A stretch of 64,000 nucleotides of DNA from Dallia pectoralis (Eukaryota; Chordata; Actinopteri; Esociformes; Umbridae). Positions 37,367 through 48,942 of this stretch are shown here, piece after piece (position 1 is the stretch's first letter; every line of letters begins with the position of its first letter). The position numbers and the translations under genes are program-made. The DNA is taken from contig CM055737.1 in NCBI GenBank assembly GCA_029465975.1, positions 16,005,645 through 16,069,644 of the forward strand. The letters run 5' to 3'. Under the pieces are notes generated by a model. That model searched no databases, was not told the DNA's origin, and was given only the letters and a program-made list of their open reading frames with translations.

Positions 37367-37505
37367 TTGCGGTTCTTGAGGCGGTGGGCTTCGTCGATGA
37401 CCACACAGCGCCAGTGGATCTTCTTTAGCTCTGGACAGTCAGCCATGATCATCTCGAAGGTTGTGATCAATGCATGGAACTTGTACCCACCCAAAGTATG
37501 TTTCC
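37330..37505 (-). CDS. Isolated exon of a CHD6/7/8/9-family chromatin remodeller
   Basis: On the minus strand an acceptor (CTTTCTCTGCATAG) and a donor (GTGAGG) bound 176 bp. The open frame includes YKFHALITTFEMIMADCPEL, then KKIHWRCVVIDEAHRLKNR and NCKLLEGLKLMNL. This is the ATPase DEAH-box (motif II) segment of subfamily III CHD proteins; KKIHW and KLMNL suggest CHD6 over CHD7 or CHD8, from memory of the family. It would be one exon of a gene of more than 30 exons, but I found no neighbouring exons in the surrounding 3-4 kb. It may be part of a large gene with long introns extending past the gap, or an orphan copied exon. The frame is intact. Confidence 0.75.
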
Positions 37506-38890
37506 CTATGCAGAGAAAGACAAATGAAAGAGTAATGATTCAAATTGGTTTAACACTAACACAACTAAAAATGACAACTGATAAAGATATCAAGTTGCTT
37601 ATAAAGTGGAACAGAAGTATGAACAGTTGCAGATATAGTATATAACAGTGGTTATAAATTAATGGATAGGAATTCAAACTGTATCTGAGTGAAAGAAAAC
37701 ATTTGTATTTAAACCATGGTCTTGTCATTACAAAGTTGATTGTACCCAAAGTGCGACAAATTAACCGACGCCCTGGAAACCTAGGAAAGAAAACAGGCAG
37801 GCAGGGTTAAGCACAAGCTGGCGTGCTTCTGTTCTGTAATACTGATGCTTGTTCTAGCATGTTCCTGTAGAAAACACCTGGTTTTGAGAGCCCAGCGCTA
37901 GTATCCACCAAAGACTTCCAACAGTTGCACAAAGCTAACCAAATGCTACATTTCTACTTATTTCTTCAAAACTATATGCAGAGAACAACACATTTTATTT
38001 ACATTATTCCTCAGCCACCACAGTGAGACTAATAGAGTCATTAACTCATAGCTGGTTTTAATGGCAGAACGAACCAAATACAGCTTTATAAATGAGGTGT
38101 CACCAAAGCAATTGGATTGAAAAATGAAGACAACATAGTTTAAATATATTCATTATCATTTATTAAACAAAATATGACCTCTTCTTTAACCGGATCGCTA
38201 TTCCATCATCGGAAAAAAAGTGTTTCTTTGTTTCTGTGTTTCTGTGTTTGTGTCTGTTTCCCGATCTACACAGGTCATTCAACCAAACACTTAAAAATAA
38301 TCTCACATTTTTCACTATTAATCTGCTATACAAACAACACTGAAGAAACTAGAGAGAGACGTGACATTCATTAAGAAAAGGATAGTAAAAAAGTTTCTTC
38401 ATGAGGAAAGAAATATATACTTTCATGAACAAATTAGCGTTTTAAACATATATAAACAAATCTTGTTCATGACCGATAAAAACAATAGAGCTGTATTACT
38501 GCAATATAAGAACAACAGTATGAAATAAAATTATAGGATATGAAACCTGTAGTAAAACAGGTTTCAGTAAAACATAAACACATTTCTATTTTTGGTCAAA
38601 TGTAGATAACTGAAACAAATCTCCCCACCATAACCGAGCTAAATGCACACACACTCAGGGTCAGCCTAGCATGCATCCAGCTCACGCTTCTTCTCTGCCA
38701 TTTCAGACTTCCCCACAGTGCTGAAGGAACATCACTGTCCATCAGCTGTCAACTCGACCGGGATGTCTCAACCGCAATCCTTACTTGCCGAATCGCACGC
38801 TCTTTCTATCTCTCTAAGTTCATTGAACTCACAGGTGCATGAGACGCCAAGATAATTGTTGTAGTGCAAAAGGGTTACACATTCAATTGC
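37506..38890. other. Non-coding stretch
   Basis: AT-rich sequence with no supported gene. A T-rich stretch with GTTTCTGTGTTTCTGTG micro-repeats lies at about 38218-38262. On the minus strand near 38650-38720 there is a short open segment (MAEKKRELDAC) that I cannot assign. Confidence 0.5.
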
Positions 38891-38892
38891 TC

Positions 38893-39068
38893 AACCCACA
38901 TTAGATGATACATAACCCTATTAGATGATACATAACCACATTATATGATACATAACCCTATTAGATGATACATAACCCTATTAGATGATACATAACCATA
39001 TTAGATGATACATAACCCTATTAGATTATACATAACCACATTAGATGATACATAACCCTATTAGATGA
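38893..39068. repeat. 20-bp minisatellite
   Basis: About nine copies of ATTAGATGATACATAACCCT with variants (ACCACA, ACCATA, TATATGATAC). The period is 20 bp. Confidence 0.95.
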
Positions 39069-39075
39069 TTCAGAT

Positions 39076-39345
39076 AAATACAATTATTTTACAGATTTTT
39101 CCCAAATAATTATGTTTAATCACCTTCAATAAAGGAAAAATCCTAAAAATTCGGAAGGTAAATACTGTTATTTTACAGATTTTCCCCAAATAATTATGAT
39201 CAATCACCTTCAATAAATGGACAATTGTAAAAATATTGCAGGTAAATACTATTACTTTACAGATTTTAAAGAATTATGATTATTCACCTTCAATAATGGA
39301 ACAGTCCTAAAAATTCTGCAGGAAAATACGATTATTTTACAGTTA
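39076..39345. repeat. Tandem repeat of about 85-90 bp, three copies
   Basis: Each copy has TATTTTACAGATTTT, then AATTATG(A/T), CACCTTCAATAA and a CCTAAAAATTC-type segment followed by GGTAAATAC. Copies start near 39076, 39163 and 39245, and a partial fourth ends near 39345. The array directly follows the 20-bp minisatellite. Confidence 0.8.
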
Positions 39346-41503
39346 TTCGCTAAATTATTAAGTTCAGACACCAACATATGATCTTCAAAATTACTGTGAA
39401 TGTCGTCAACTGAAAACATACTCAAGCAATACAAAATATATAAATTATAAAATGTCGTAGGAAATGTCGTAGGAAACTACAAATTAAGTCAACATCACTA
39501 TTGATTCTAAAATCATTTTATTAAATGTATTCAGATGTAAATGTACAATATCAACACATTATTCACAAACAGTTCTTTAGGGGGGAGAAACTGAAAAACT
39601 AACAATTGTACTTCTCCATGTGTGCAACATGTGTGTCTGTAAGCATTTCTATCAAAAGGATGTCAAGACTTTCCCTTTGAAATGGATGGAGGAAGCAACA
39701 AATTGTGCTGTTGAGCTCAGGGAGTTATGGTCTTCTTCTTCTTCATTCTCTTAACCCATGGGGGCTCTGTATAAGGTAGTTCTGATAGCATTTAAGAATC
39801 CTAACTATACAGTGAATTATTAAGTAAAATTAAAACATACCACACAAGGTCAATAAATCTGTCACAGAGGTGCAACACAGCAGAAATATCAGACTTCTTC
39901 CAAATGGCCAGTAATCGCCTGGATCTGCTCCTGGAGAGGACACACACAGAGATAAATATATTACAGAAAGGTCTTTATTGTAAGAAGTAGGATTTTATTT
40001 ATAGTACGTGAACAGTTAACGGCTTGTTGCATCCAATATTGGCGCACGGCATTGTGCGGCTGTGAGTTTAGGCTGTCTGTTCTTGTTTGAGTGATATTTT
40101 AATTTACTTAGCCTAACAAACTGTTCATATCCAATAACTCACCGGGTCAAAACCCGGTCCCAGAAAAGTCTGATAAAATATGTCTATACCACCTTTTGAA
40201 CTGAGCCTGTCCCCACCAGCCACGGCCACCTGGGCTGTATGTGAGGGTAGCGAGCTGGTTGGGCTTTCAATTCATGTAAATTCTAGCTGTTGATGTTTAC
40301 ATAAATTCACTAGCCTATTAATGTAAATTCCAGAGAGCTCATCAGGCAGGTATTGATACCAAAGAAGAAATGAGTTAAAATGATATAGCTATACTACTAC
40401 AGAACATTTTAGTACAATGTTTGAAAGGTATTTATATAATTATACTATTTGCCTAATGATCTGATCCGCTCTGAGACTGAATGGGTTGAATCTTATCATA
40501 TGTACCATCTATCTGCTATCTGGTGTTCTATCTGGACCAGTGGAATGAACCCTCATTGTAGGTGCTTTGGTGGTTGATTATTCTGAAAGCATATATGCGG
40601 AATTAATCCATTTACCATATTCTTCACTGTGTCATCTGTACTGCACGAGAACCTGTCATTGTGCATCACCTGTGATGCTTGGCGGAAGGCTACCAGGAGT
40701 GACAGACACCGGCTGCTGAGGCATTAACTCCCCAGGGGACAGGTAAGCAAGCAAGGCAAAACATGCAGAGAATGAGGCAAGTTCACATCGGTAAAATATT
40801 GGAATGAAGATGTATGTGTGAGTATTCATTAATATTTTTGCATATGTCTCAATAGTAAACTGACTAATGTCTGTGTGTCCCACATGAACCAGACATTTGA
40901 AATGGAGTCTCCTGCCACAAGGCAGGAGCCAGTGAGTATTCATGTTATCTGACATAAGGCTGTGAATGCTATATGTGCATACTAATGGCCTTATCACTGC
41001 CAGTTGGCGCACAAAAGACAAACTGTAGCTGCTCGTCCCATATGCTGTGTAACCAGTGAGGTGCTGTAACAATGGTTAAACAACTTTCTTCAAACATGAA
41101 AATGTACATAGTGTGAAACATGAATTCCATTCACACATAAACATATTTTCTATGACTTTCCATCATGCTGATCGTAGTATTTGTAACAGTGGGAAGTGCC
41201 TACAATGTGTATGTTATCAATCTTTGCAGTCAATGGCCCTTAACAACCTAACCATTTGCTTTGGCTCCTTTCTCGGTAAAAACACCAGCAAAGGTAGCTC
41301 GCAGGTCAGACAACACATTGACCTGAAAGGGTGTGTCATTTACACCATGTGTTTAGCAGAGTCTTCAGTGTAACTCTTAGCTGGGAAGTTGTGTTAATGT
41401 ACACACTGTTGTGTGTGTGGGGCACAGCGACCACGTGCAGGCAAACTGAGGACTAACGAGTTGTTTTGCATTTAACGTAGTCACTATTTTCTGCAGTTTA
41501 TTT
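39346..41503. other. Mostly non-coding stretch before the third gap
   Basis: I see no assignable gene. Two exon-like items were noted but not called. One is a minus-strand segment near 39740 with a lysine-rich end (VKRMKKKK). The other is a plus-strand segment at about 41230-41371 that follows an AG acceptor (TCTTTGCAG) and reads SMALNNLTICFGSFL before a stop. A small perfect palindrome ACCGGGT...ACCCGGT lies at about 40142-40157. Confidence 0.4.
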
Positions 41504-42003
41504 NNNNNNNNNNNNNNNNNNNNNNNNNNNNNNNNNNNNNNNNNNNNNNNNNNNNNNNNNNNNNNNNNNNNNNNNNNNNNNNNNNNNNNNNNNNNNNNNN
41601 NNNNNNNNNNNNNNNNNNNNNNNNNNNNNNNNNNNNNNNNNNNNNNNNNNNNNNNNNNNNNNNNNNNNNNNNNNNNNNNNNNNNNNNNNNNNNNNNNNNN
41701 NNNNNNNNNNNNNNNNNNNNNNNNNNNNNNNNNNNNNNNNNNNNNNNNNNNNNNNNNNNNNNNNNNNNNNNNNNNNNNNNNNNNNNNNNNNNNNNNNNNN
41801 NNNNNNNNNNNNNNNNNNNNNNNNNNNNNNNNNNNNNNNNNNNNNNNNNNNNNNNNNNNNNNNNNNNNNNNNNNNNNNNNNNNNNNNNNNNNNNNNNNNN
41901 NNNNNNNNNNNNNNNNNNNNNNNNNNNNNNNNNNNNNNNNNNNNNNNNNNNNNNNNNNNNNNNNNNNNNNNNNNNNNNNNNNNNNNNNNNNNNNNNNNNN
42001 NNN
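41504..42003. other. Assembly gap (500 N)
   Basis: Exactly 500 N between the non-array block and the next 5S array. The array after it is on the minus strand, convergent with the plus-strand array on the other side of the block. Confidence 1.
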
Positions 42004-45000
42004 CTAGATACTTCCAGGCGGTCGCCTATCCAAGTACTAAATCTCAAGCCCGACCCTGTTTGGCTTCCCGAGATCAGGCGTTTCAGGGTGGTGTGGCCGT
42101 AGGGTTCTATAAGACAACTTGAAAATACAGCTGTTATTGATTTCTTCACTGCATAATTAACTTTTGATTGATTGTTTCTTCCCGCCATGAAAATAACAAA
42201 AATGCTTACAACACTAGATATTCCTAGGCGGTCTCCCATCCAAGTACTAACCAAGCCCAACCCTGCTTAGCTTCCGAGATCAGATGAGATCGGGCGTTTT
42301 CAGGGTGGTGTGGCCGTAAGCTATTAGAAGAAGTTGAAATTACAGCTCTTATTGATTTCTTCACTGAATAATTAACTTTTGATAGATTGTTTCTTCCCGC
42401 CAAGAAAATAACAAAATGCTTACAACACTATATATTCCTAGGCGGTCTCCCCATCCAAGTACTAACCAAGCCCGACCATGTTTGGCTTAAGTAGATCGGG
42501 CGTTTTCAGGGTGGTGTGGCCGTAAGCTATTAGAAGAGTTGAAATTACAGCTGTTATTGATTTCTTCACTGCATAATTAACTTTTGATTGATTGTTTCTT
42601 CCCGCCAAGAAAATAACAAAATGCTTACAACACTAGATATTCCCAGGCGGTCTCCCATCCAAGTACTAACCAAGCCCGACCCTGCTTGGCTTCCGAGATC
42701 AGACGAGATCGGGCGTTTTCAGGGTGGTGTGGCCGTAAGCTATTAGAAAAGTTGAAATTACAGCTCTTATTGATTTCTTCACTGCATAATTAACTTTTGA
42801 TTGATTGTTTCTTCCCGCCAAGAAAATAACAAAATGCTTACAACACTAGATATTCCCAGGCGGTCTCCCATCCAAGTACTAACCAAGCCCAACCCTGCTT
42901 GGCTTCCGAGATCAGACGAGATCGGGCATTTTCAGGGTGGTGTGGCCGTAAGCTATTAGAAGAGTTGAAATTACAGCTCTTATTGATTTCTTCACTGCAT
43001 AATTAACTTTTTGATTGTTTGTTTCTTCCCGCCAAGAAAATAACAAAATGCTTACAACACTAGATATTCCCAGGCGGTCTCCCATCCAAGTACTAACCAA
43101 GCCCGACCATGTTTGGCTTGCGGTCGGGCGTTTTCAGGGTGGTGTGGCCGTAGCTATTAGAAGAGTTGAAATTACAGCTGTTATTGATTTCTTCACTGCA
43201 TAATTTACTTTTTGATGATTGTTTCTTCCGCCAAGAAAATAACAAAATGCTTACAACGCTGATATTCCTGAGCTGTCAGCCTATCCAAGTACTAACCAAG
43301 CCGACCCTGCTTGGCTTCCGAGATCAGGCGAGATCGGGCGTTTTCAGGGTGGTGTGGCCGTAAGCTATTAGAAAGTTGAAATTACAGCTCTTATTGATTT
43401 CTTCACTGCATAATTAACTTTTGATTGATTGTTTCTTCCCGCCATGAAAATAACAAAATGCTTACAACACTAGATATTCCCAGGCAGTCTCCCATCCAAG
43501 TACTAACCAAGCCCAACCCTGTTTGGTTTCTGAGAGATCAGGCGTTTTCAGGGTGGTGTGGCGTAGGGTATTAGAACATTTGAAAATAAAGCTGTTATTG
43601 ATTTCTTCACTGCATAATTAACTTTTTTGATTGATTGTTTCTTCCCGCCAAGAAAATAACAAAATGCTTTAAACACTAGATATTCCTAGGGCGGTCTCCA
43701 TCCAAGTACTAACCAAGCCCGACCGGTTTGGTTTCGAGATCAGGCGTTTTTCAGGGTGGTGTGGCCGTAGGGTATTAGAACATTTGAAAATACAGCTCTT
43801 ATTGATTTCTTCACTGCATAATTAACTTTTTGATTGATTGTTTCTTCCCGCCAAGAAAATAACAAAATGCTTACAACACTAGATATTCCTAGGCGGTCTC
43901 CCATCCAAGTACTAACCAAGCCCGACCATGTTTGGCTTCCCGAAGATCGGGCGATTTCAGGGTGGTGTGGCCGTAAGCGATTAGAAAAGTTGAAGTACAG
44001 CTCTTATTGATTTCTTCACTGCATAATTAACTTTTTGATTGATTGTTTCTTCCCGCCATGAAAATAACAAAATGCTTACAACACTAGATATTCCTAGGCG
44101 GTCTCCCATCCAGAGTACTAACCAAGCCCAACCCTGCTTGGCTTCGAGATCGAACGAGATCGGGCGTTTTCAGGGTGAATTATGTGGCCGTAAGCTATTA
44201 GAAAAGTTGAAGTTACAACTCTTATTGATTTCTTCACTGCATAATTAACTTTTTGATTGTTTGTTTCTTCCCGCCAGAAAATAACAAAATGCTTACAACA
44301 CTAGATATTTCCTAGGCGGTCTCCCATCCAAGTACTAACCAAGCCCGACCCTGTTTGGCTTCCCGAGATCGGGCGTTTTCAGGGTGTTGTGACCGTAGGC
44401 TATTAGAACATTTGAAAATACAGCTCTTATTGATTTCTTCACTGCATAATTAACTTTTTGATTGATTGTTTTCTTCCCGCCATGAAAATAACAAAATGCT
44501 GACAACACTAGGTATTCCTAGGCAGTCTCCCATCCAAGTACTAACCAAGCCCCAACCCTGCTTGGCTTGAAGATCAGACGAGATCGGGCGTTTTCAGGGG
44601 TGGTGTGGCCGTAAGCTATTAGAACAGTTGAAAAATACAGCTGTTATTGATTTCTTCACTGCATAATTAACTTTTGGATTGATTTTTCTTCCCGCCAAGA
44701 AAATAATATAATGCTTACAACACTAGATATTTCTAGGCGGTCTCCCATCCAAGTACTAACCAAGCCCGACCCTGTTTGGTTTCCGAGATCAGACGAGATC
44801 GGGCGTTTTCAGGTGGTGTGGCCGTAAGGTATTAGAACATTTGAAAATACAGCTGTTATTGATTTCTTCACTGCATAATTCACTTTTTGATTGATTGTTA
44901 CTTCCCGCCAAGAAAATAACAAAAATGCTTACAACACTAGATATTCCTGGCAGTCTCCCATCCAAGTACTAACCAAGCCCAACCATGTTTGGCTTCGAGA

Positions 45001-46080
45001 TCGGGCGTTTTCAGGGTGGTGAGGCCGTAAGCTATTAGAAAAGTTGAAATTACAGCTGTTATTGATTTCTTCACTGCATAATTAACTTTTTGATTGATTG
45101 TTTCTTCCCGCCAAGAAAATAACAAATGCTTACAACACTAGATATTCCTGGGCTGTCTCCACACATCCAAGTACTAACCAAGCCGACCCTGCTTGGCTTC
45201 GAGATCAGACGAGATCGGGCGTTTTCAGGGTGGTGTGGCCGTAAGCTATAAGACAAGTTGAAATTACAGCTCTTATTGATTTCTTCACTGCATAATTAAC
45301 TTTTTTGATTGATTTATCTTCCCGCCAAGAAAATAACAAAATGCTTACAACCCTAGATATTCCTAGGCGGTCTCCCATCCAAGTACTAACCTAGCCCGAC
45401 CCTGCTTGGCTTGCAAGATCAGACGAGATCAGGCGTTTTCAGGGTGGTGGGCCGTAAGCTATTAGAACATTGAAAATACAGCTCTGATTGATTTCTTCAC
45501 TGCATAATTAACTTTTTGATTGATTGTTTTTCTTCCCGCCAAAGAAAATAATATAATGTTTTACAACACTAGATATTTCCTAGGCGGTCTCCCATCCAAG
45601 TACTAACCAAGCCCGACCCTGTTTGGTTTCCGAGATCCAGACGTTTTTCAGGAGTGAGTGTGCCCGTAAACTATTAGAACATTTGAAATTACAGCTGTTA
45701 TTGATTTCTTCACTGCATAATTAACTTTTTGATAGATTGTTTCTTCCGCCAAGAAAATAACAAAATGCTTACAACTAGATATTCCTAGGCGGTCTCCCAT
45801 CAAGTACTAACCAGCCCAACCCTGCTTGGCTTCCGAGATCAGACGAGATCGGGCGTTTTCAGGGTGGTGTGGCCGTAAGCTATAAGAAAAGTTGAAATTA
45901 CAGCTCTTATTGATTTCTTCCTGCATAATTAACTTTTTTGATTGATTGTTTCTTCCCGCCATGAAAATAACAAAATGCTTACAACACTAGATATTCCTAG
46001 GCGGTCTCCCATCCAAGTACTAGCAAGCCAAACCCTGTTTGGCTTCTCAGACGAGATCGGGCGTTTTCTTCTTCCCGCCA
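42004..46080 (-). repeat. 5S rDNA array block 3a, eroded edge
   Basis: About 19 minus-strand 5S units carry many small indels and substitutions, far more than the array interior. Examples are CCAGAGTACTAA (44110), GGGTGAATTATGTGGCC (44177), TCTCCACACATCC (45158), CAGGAGTGAGTGTGCCC (45650) and a deletion of about 100 bp at 46068 joining the 5S 5' half directly to the spacer. These copies are probably 5S pseudogenes. Confidence 0.95.
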
Positions 46081-48800
46081 AGAAAATAACAAAATGCTTA
46101 CAACACTAGATATTCCTAGGCGGTCTCCCATCCAAGTACTAACCAAGCCCGACCCTGCTTGGCTTCCAGAGAGATCGGGCGTTTTCAGGGTGGTGTGGCC
46201 GTAAGCTATTAGAAAAGTTGAAATTACAGCTCTTATTGATTTCTTCACTGCATAATTAACTTTTTGATTGATTGTTTCTTCCCGCCAAGAAAATAACAAA
46301 ATGCTTACAACACTAGATATTCCTAGGCGGTCTCCCATCCAAGTACTAACCAAGCCCGACCCTGCTTGGCTTCCGAGATCAGACGAGATCGGGCGTTTTC
46401 AGGGTGGTGTGGCCGTAAGCTATTAGAAAAGTTGAAATTACAGCTCTTATTGATTTCTTCACTGCATAATTAACTTTTTGATTGATTGTTTCTTCCCGCC
46501 AAGAAAATAACAAAATGCTTACAACACTAGATATTCCTAGGCGGTCTCCCATCCAAGTACTAACCAAGCCCAACCCTGCTTGGCTTCCGAGATCAGACGA
46601 GATCGGGCGTTTTCAGGGTGGTGTGGCCGTAAGCTATTAGAAAAGTTGAAATTACAGCTCTTATTGATTTCTTCACTGCATAATTAACTTTTTGATTGAT
46701 TGTTTCTTCCCGCCAAGAAAATAACAAAATGCTTACAACACTAGATATTCCCAGGCGGTCTCCCATCCAAGTACTAACCAAGCCCGACCCTGTTTGGTTT
46801 CCGAGATCAGGCGTTTTCAGGGTGGTGTGGCCGTAAGCTATTAGAAAGTTGAAATTACAGCTCTTATTGATTTCTTCACTGCATAATTAACTTTTTGATT
46901 GATTGTTTCTTCCCGCCAAGAAAATAACAAAATGCTTACAACACTAGATATTCCTAGGCGGTCTCCCATCCAAGTACTAACCAAGCCCGACCCTGCTTGG
47001 CTTCCGAGATCAGACGAGATCGGGCGTTTTCAGGGTGGTGTGGCCGTAAGCTATTAGAAATTTGAAATTACAGCTCTTATTGATTTCTTCACTGCATAAT
47101 TAACTTTTTGATTGATTGTTTCTTCCCGCCAAGAAAATAACAAAATGCTTACAACACTAGATATTCCTAGGCGGTCTCCCATCCAAGTACTAACCAAGCC
47201 CGACCCTGCTTGGCTTCCGAGATCAGACGAGATCGGGCGTTTTCAGGGTGGTGTGGCCGTAAGCTATTAGAACATTTGAAAATACAGCTCTTATTGATTT
47301 CTTCACTGCATAATTAACTTTTTGATTGATTGTTTCTTCCCGCCAAGAAAATAACAAAATGCTTACAACACTAGATATTCCTAGGCGGTCTCCCATCCAA
47401 GTACTAACCAAGCCCGACCCTGCTTGGCTTCCGAGATCAGACGAGATCGGGCGTTTTCAGGGTGGTGTGGCCGTAAGCTATTAGAAAAGTTGAAATTACA
47501 GCTCTTATTGATTTCTTCACTGCATAATTAACTTTTTGATTGATTGTTTCTTCCCGCCAAGAAAATAACAAAATGCTTACAACACTAGATATTCCCAGGC
47601 GGTCTCCCATCCAAGTACTAACCAAGCCCGACCCTGTTTGGCTTCCGAGATCAGGCGTTTTCAGGGTGGTGTGGCCGTAAGCTATTAGAAAAGTTGAAAT
47701 TACAGCTCTTATTGATTTCTTCACTGCATAATTAACTTTTTGATTGATTGTTTCTTCCCGCCAAGAAAATAACAAAATGCTTACAACACTAGATATTCCT
47801 AGGCGGTCTCCCATCCAAGTACTAACCAAGCCCGACCCTGCTTGGCTTCCGAGATCAGACGAGATCGGGCGTTTTCAGGGTGGTGTGGCCGTAAGCTATT
47901 AGAAAAGTTGAAATTACAGCTCTTATTGATTTCTTCACTGCATAATTAACTTTTTGATTGATTGTTTCTTCCCGCCAAGAAAATAACAAAATGCTTACAA
48001 CACTAGATATTCCTAGGCGGTCTCCCATCCAAGTACTAACCAAGCCCGACCCTGTTTGGCTTCCGAGATCAGGCGATTTTTTCAGGGTGGTGTGGCCGTA
48101 AGCTATTAGAAAAGTTGAAATTACAGCTCTTATTGATTTCTTCACTGCATAATTAACTTTTTGATTGATTGTTTCTTCCCGCCAAGAAAATAACAAAATG
48201 CTTACAACACTAGATATTCCTAGGCGGTCTCCCATCCAAGTACTAACCAAGCCCGACCCTGCTTGGCTTCCGAGATCAGGCGTTTTCAGGGTGGTGTGGC
48301 CGTAAGCTATTAGAAAAGTTGAAATTACAGCTCTTATTGATTTCTTCACTGCATAATTAACTTTTTGATTGATTGTTTCTTCCCGCCAAGAAAATAACAA
48401 AATGCTTACAACACTAGATATTCCTAGGCGGTCTCCCATCCAAGTACTAACCAAGCCCGACCCTGCTTGGCTTCCGAGATCAGAGAGATCGGGCGTTTTC
48501 AGGGTGGTGTGGCCGTAAGCTATTAGAAAAGTTGAAATTACAGCTCTTATTGATTTCTTCACTGCATAATTAACTTTTTGATTGATTGTTTCTTCCCGCC
48601 AAGAAAATAACAAAATGCTTACAACACTAGATATTCCTAGGCGGTCTCCCATCCAAGTACTAACCAAGCCCGACCCTGCTTGGCTTCCGAGATCAGGCGG
48701 GCGTTTTCAGGGTGGTGTGGCCGTAAGCTATTAGAAAAGTTGAAATTACAGCTCTTATTGATTTTTTCACTGCATAATTAACTTTTTGATTGATTGTTTC

Positions 48801-48810
48801 TTCCCGCCAA
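48801..48810 (-). promoter_or_regulatory. E2F-like motif in the 5S spacer
   Basis: TTGGCGGGAA lies about 15 bases downstream of the 5S 3' end and fits the E2F consensus core (GGCGGGAA). It recurs in nearly every spacer, sometimes as CATGGCGGGAA, and is lost in a few units with TTGGGGGAAG. Repetition follows from tandem amplification, so conservation alone is not evidence of function. Confidence 0.3.
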
Positions 48811-48811
48811 G

Positions 48812-48823
48812 AAAATAACAAAA
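48812..48823 (-). terminator. RNA polymerase III terminator
   Basis: Directly after GTTGTAAGC the transcript would read ATTTTGTTATTTT: two TTTT runs within 13 bases. This arrangement is retained in almost all units of both classes. Confidence 0.85.
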
Positions 48824-48824
48824 T

Positions 48825-48942
48825 GCTTACAACACTAGATATTCCTAGGCGGTCTCCCATCCAAGTACTAACCAAGCCCGACCCTGCTTGGCTTCCGAGA
48901 TCAGACGAGATCGGGCGTTTTCAGGGTGGTGTGGCCGTAAGC
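48825..48942 (-). rRNA. 5S rRNA, class A reference copy
   Basis: This 118-nt gene matches the majority sequence of the array. It aligns to vertebrate 5S rRNA over its whole length (usual length about 120 nt), with conserved GATCTCGTCTGATCTCGGAAG and GGTTAGTACTTGGATGGGAG segments. The terminal stem pairs GCTTACGG with the 3' TGTAAGC. The CTAG...CTAG change in CCTAGGAATATCTAG, where most vertebrates have CCTGGGAATACC(A/G)GG, keeps the late stem paired. The product would be the 5S RNA of the large ribosomal subunit. Differences such as CACACC for CATACC, GAAAACGCCC and GGGCTTGG are shared by nearly all units. Which copies are expressed cannot be told from sequence. Confidence 0.9.
48846..48894 (-). 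promoter_or_regulatory. Internal control region of 5S rRNA (TFIIIA site)
   Basis: Box A (AAGCCAAGCAGGGTC, gene positions 49-63), the intermediate element and box C (GGATGGGAGACCGCC, 81-95) are present in the reference unit at normal spacing. Class B units alter box A (ACCAAACAGGG) but keep box C. Confidence 0.8.

Noticed and set aside
40656..41072. 138-codon minus-strand open frame
   Set aside because: No recognisable domain or composition of a real protein, and no supporting context; it is likely chance.
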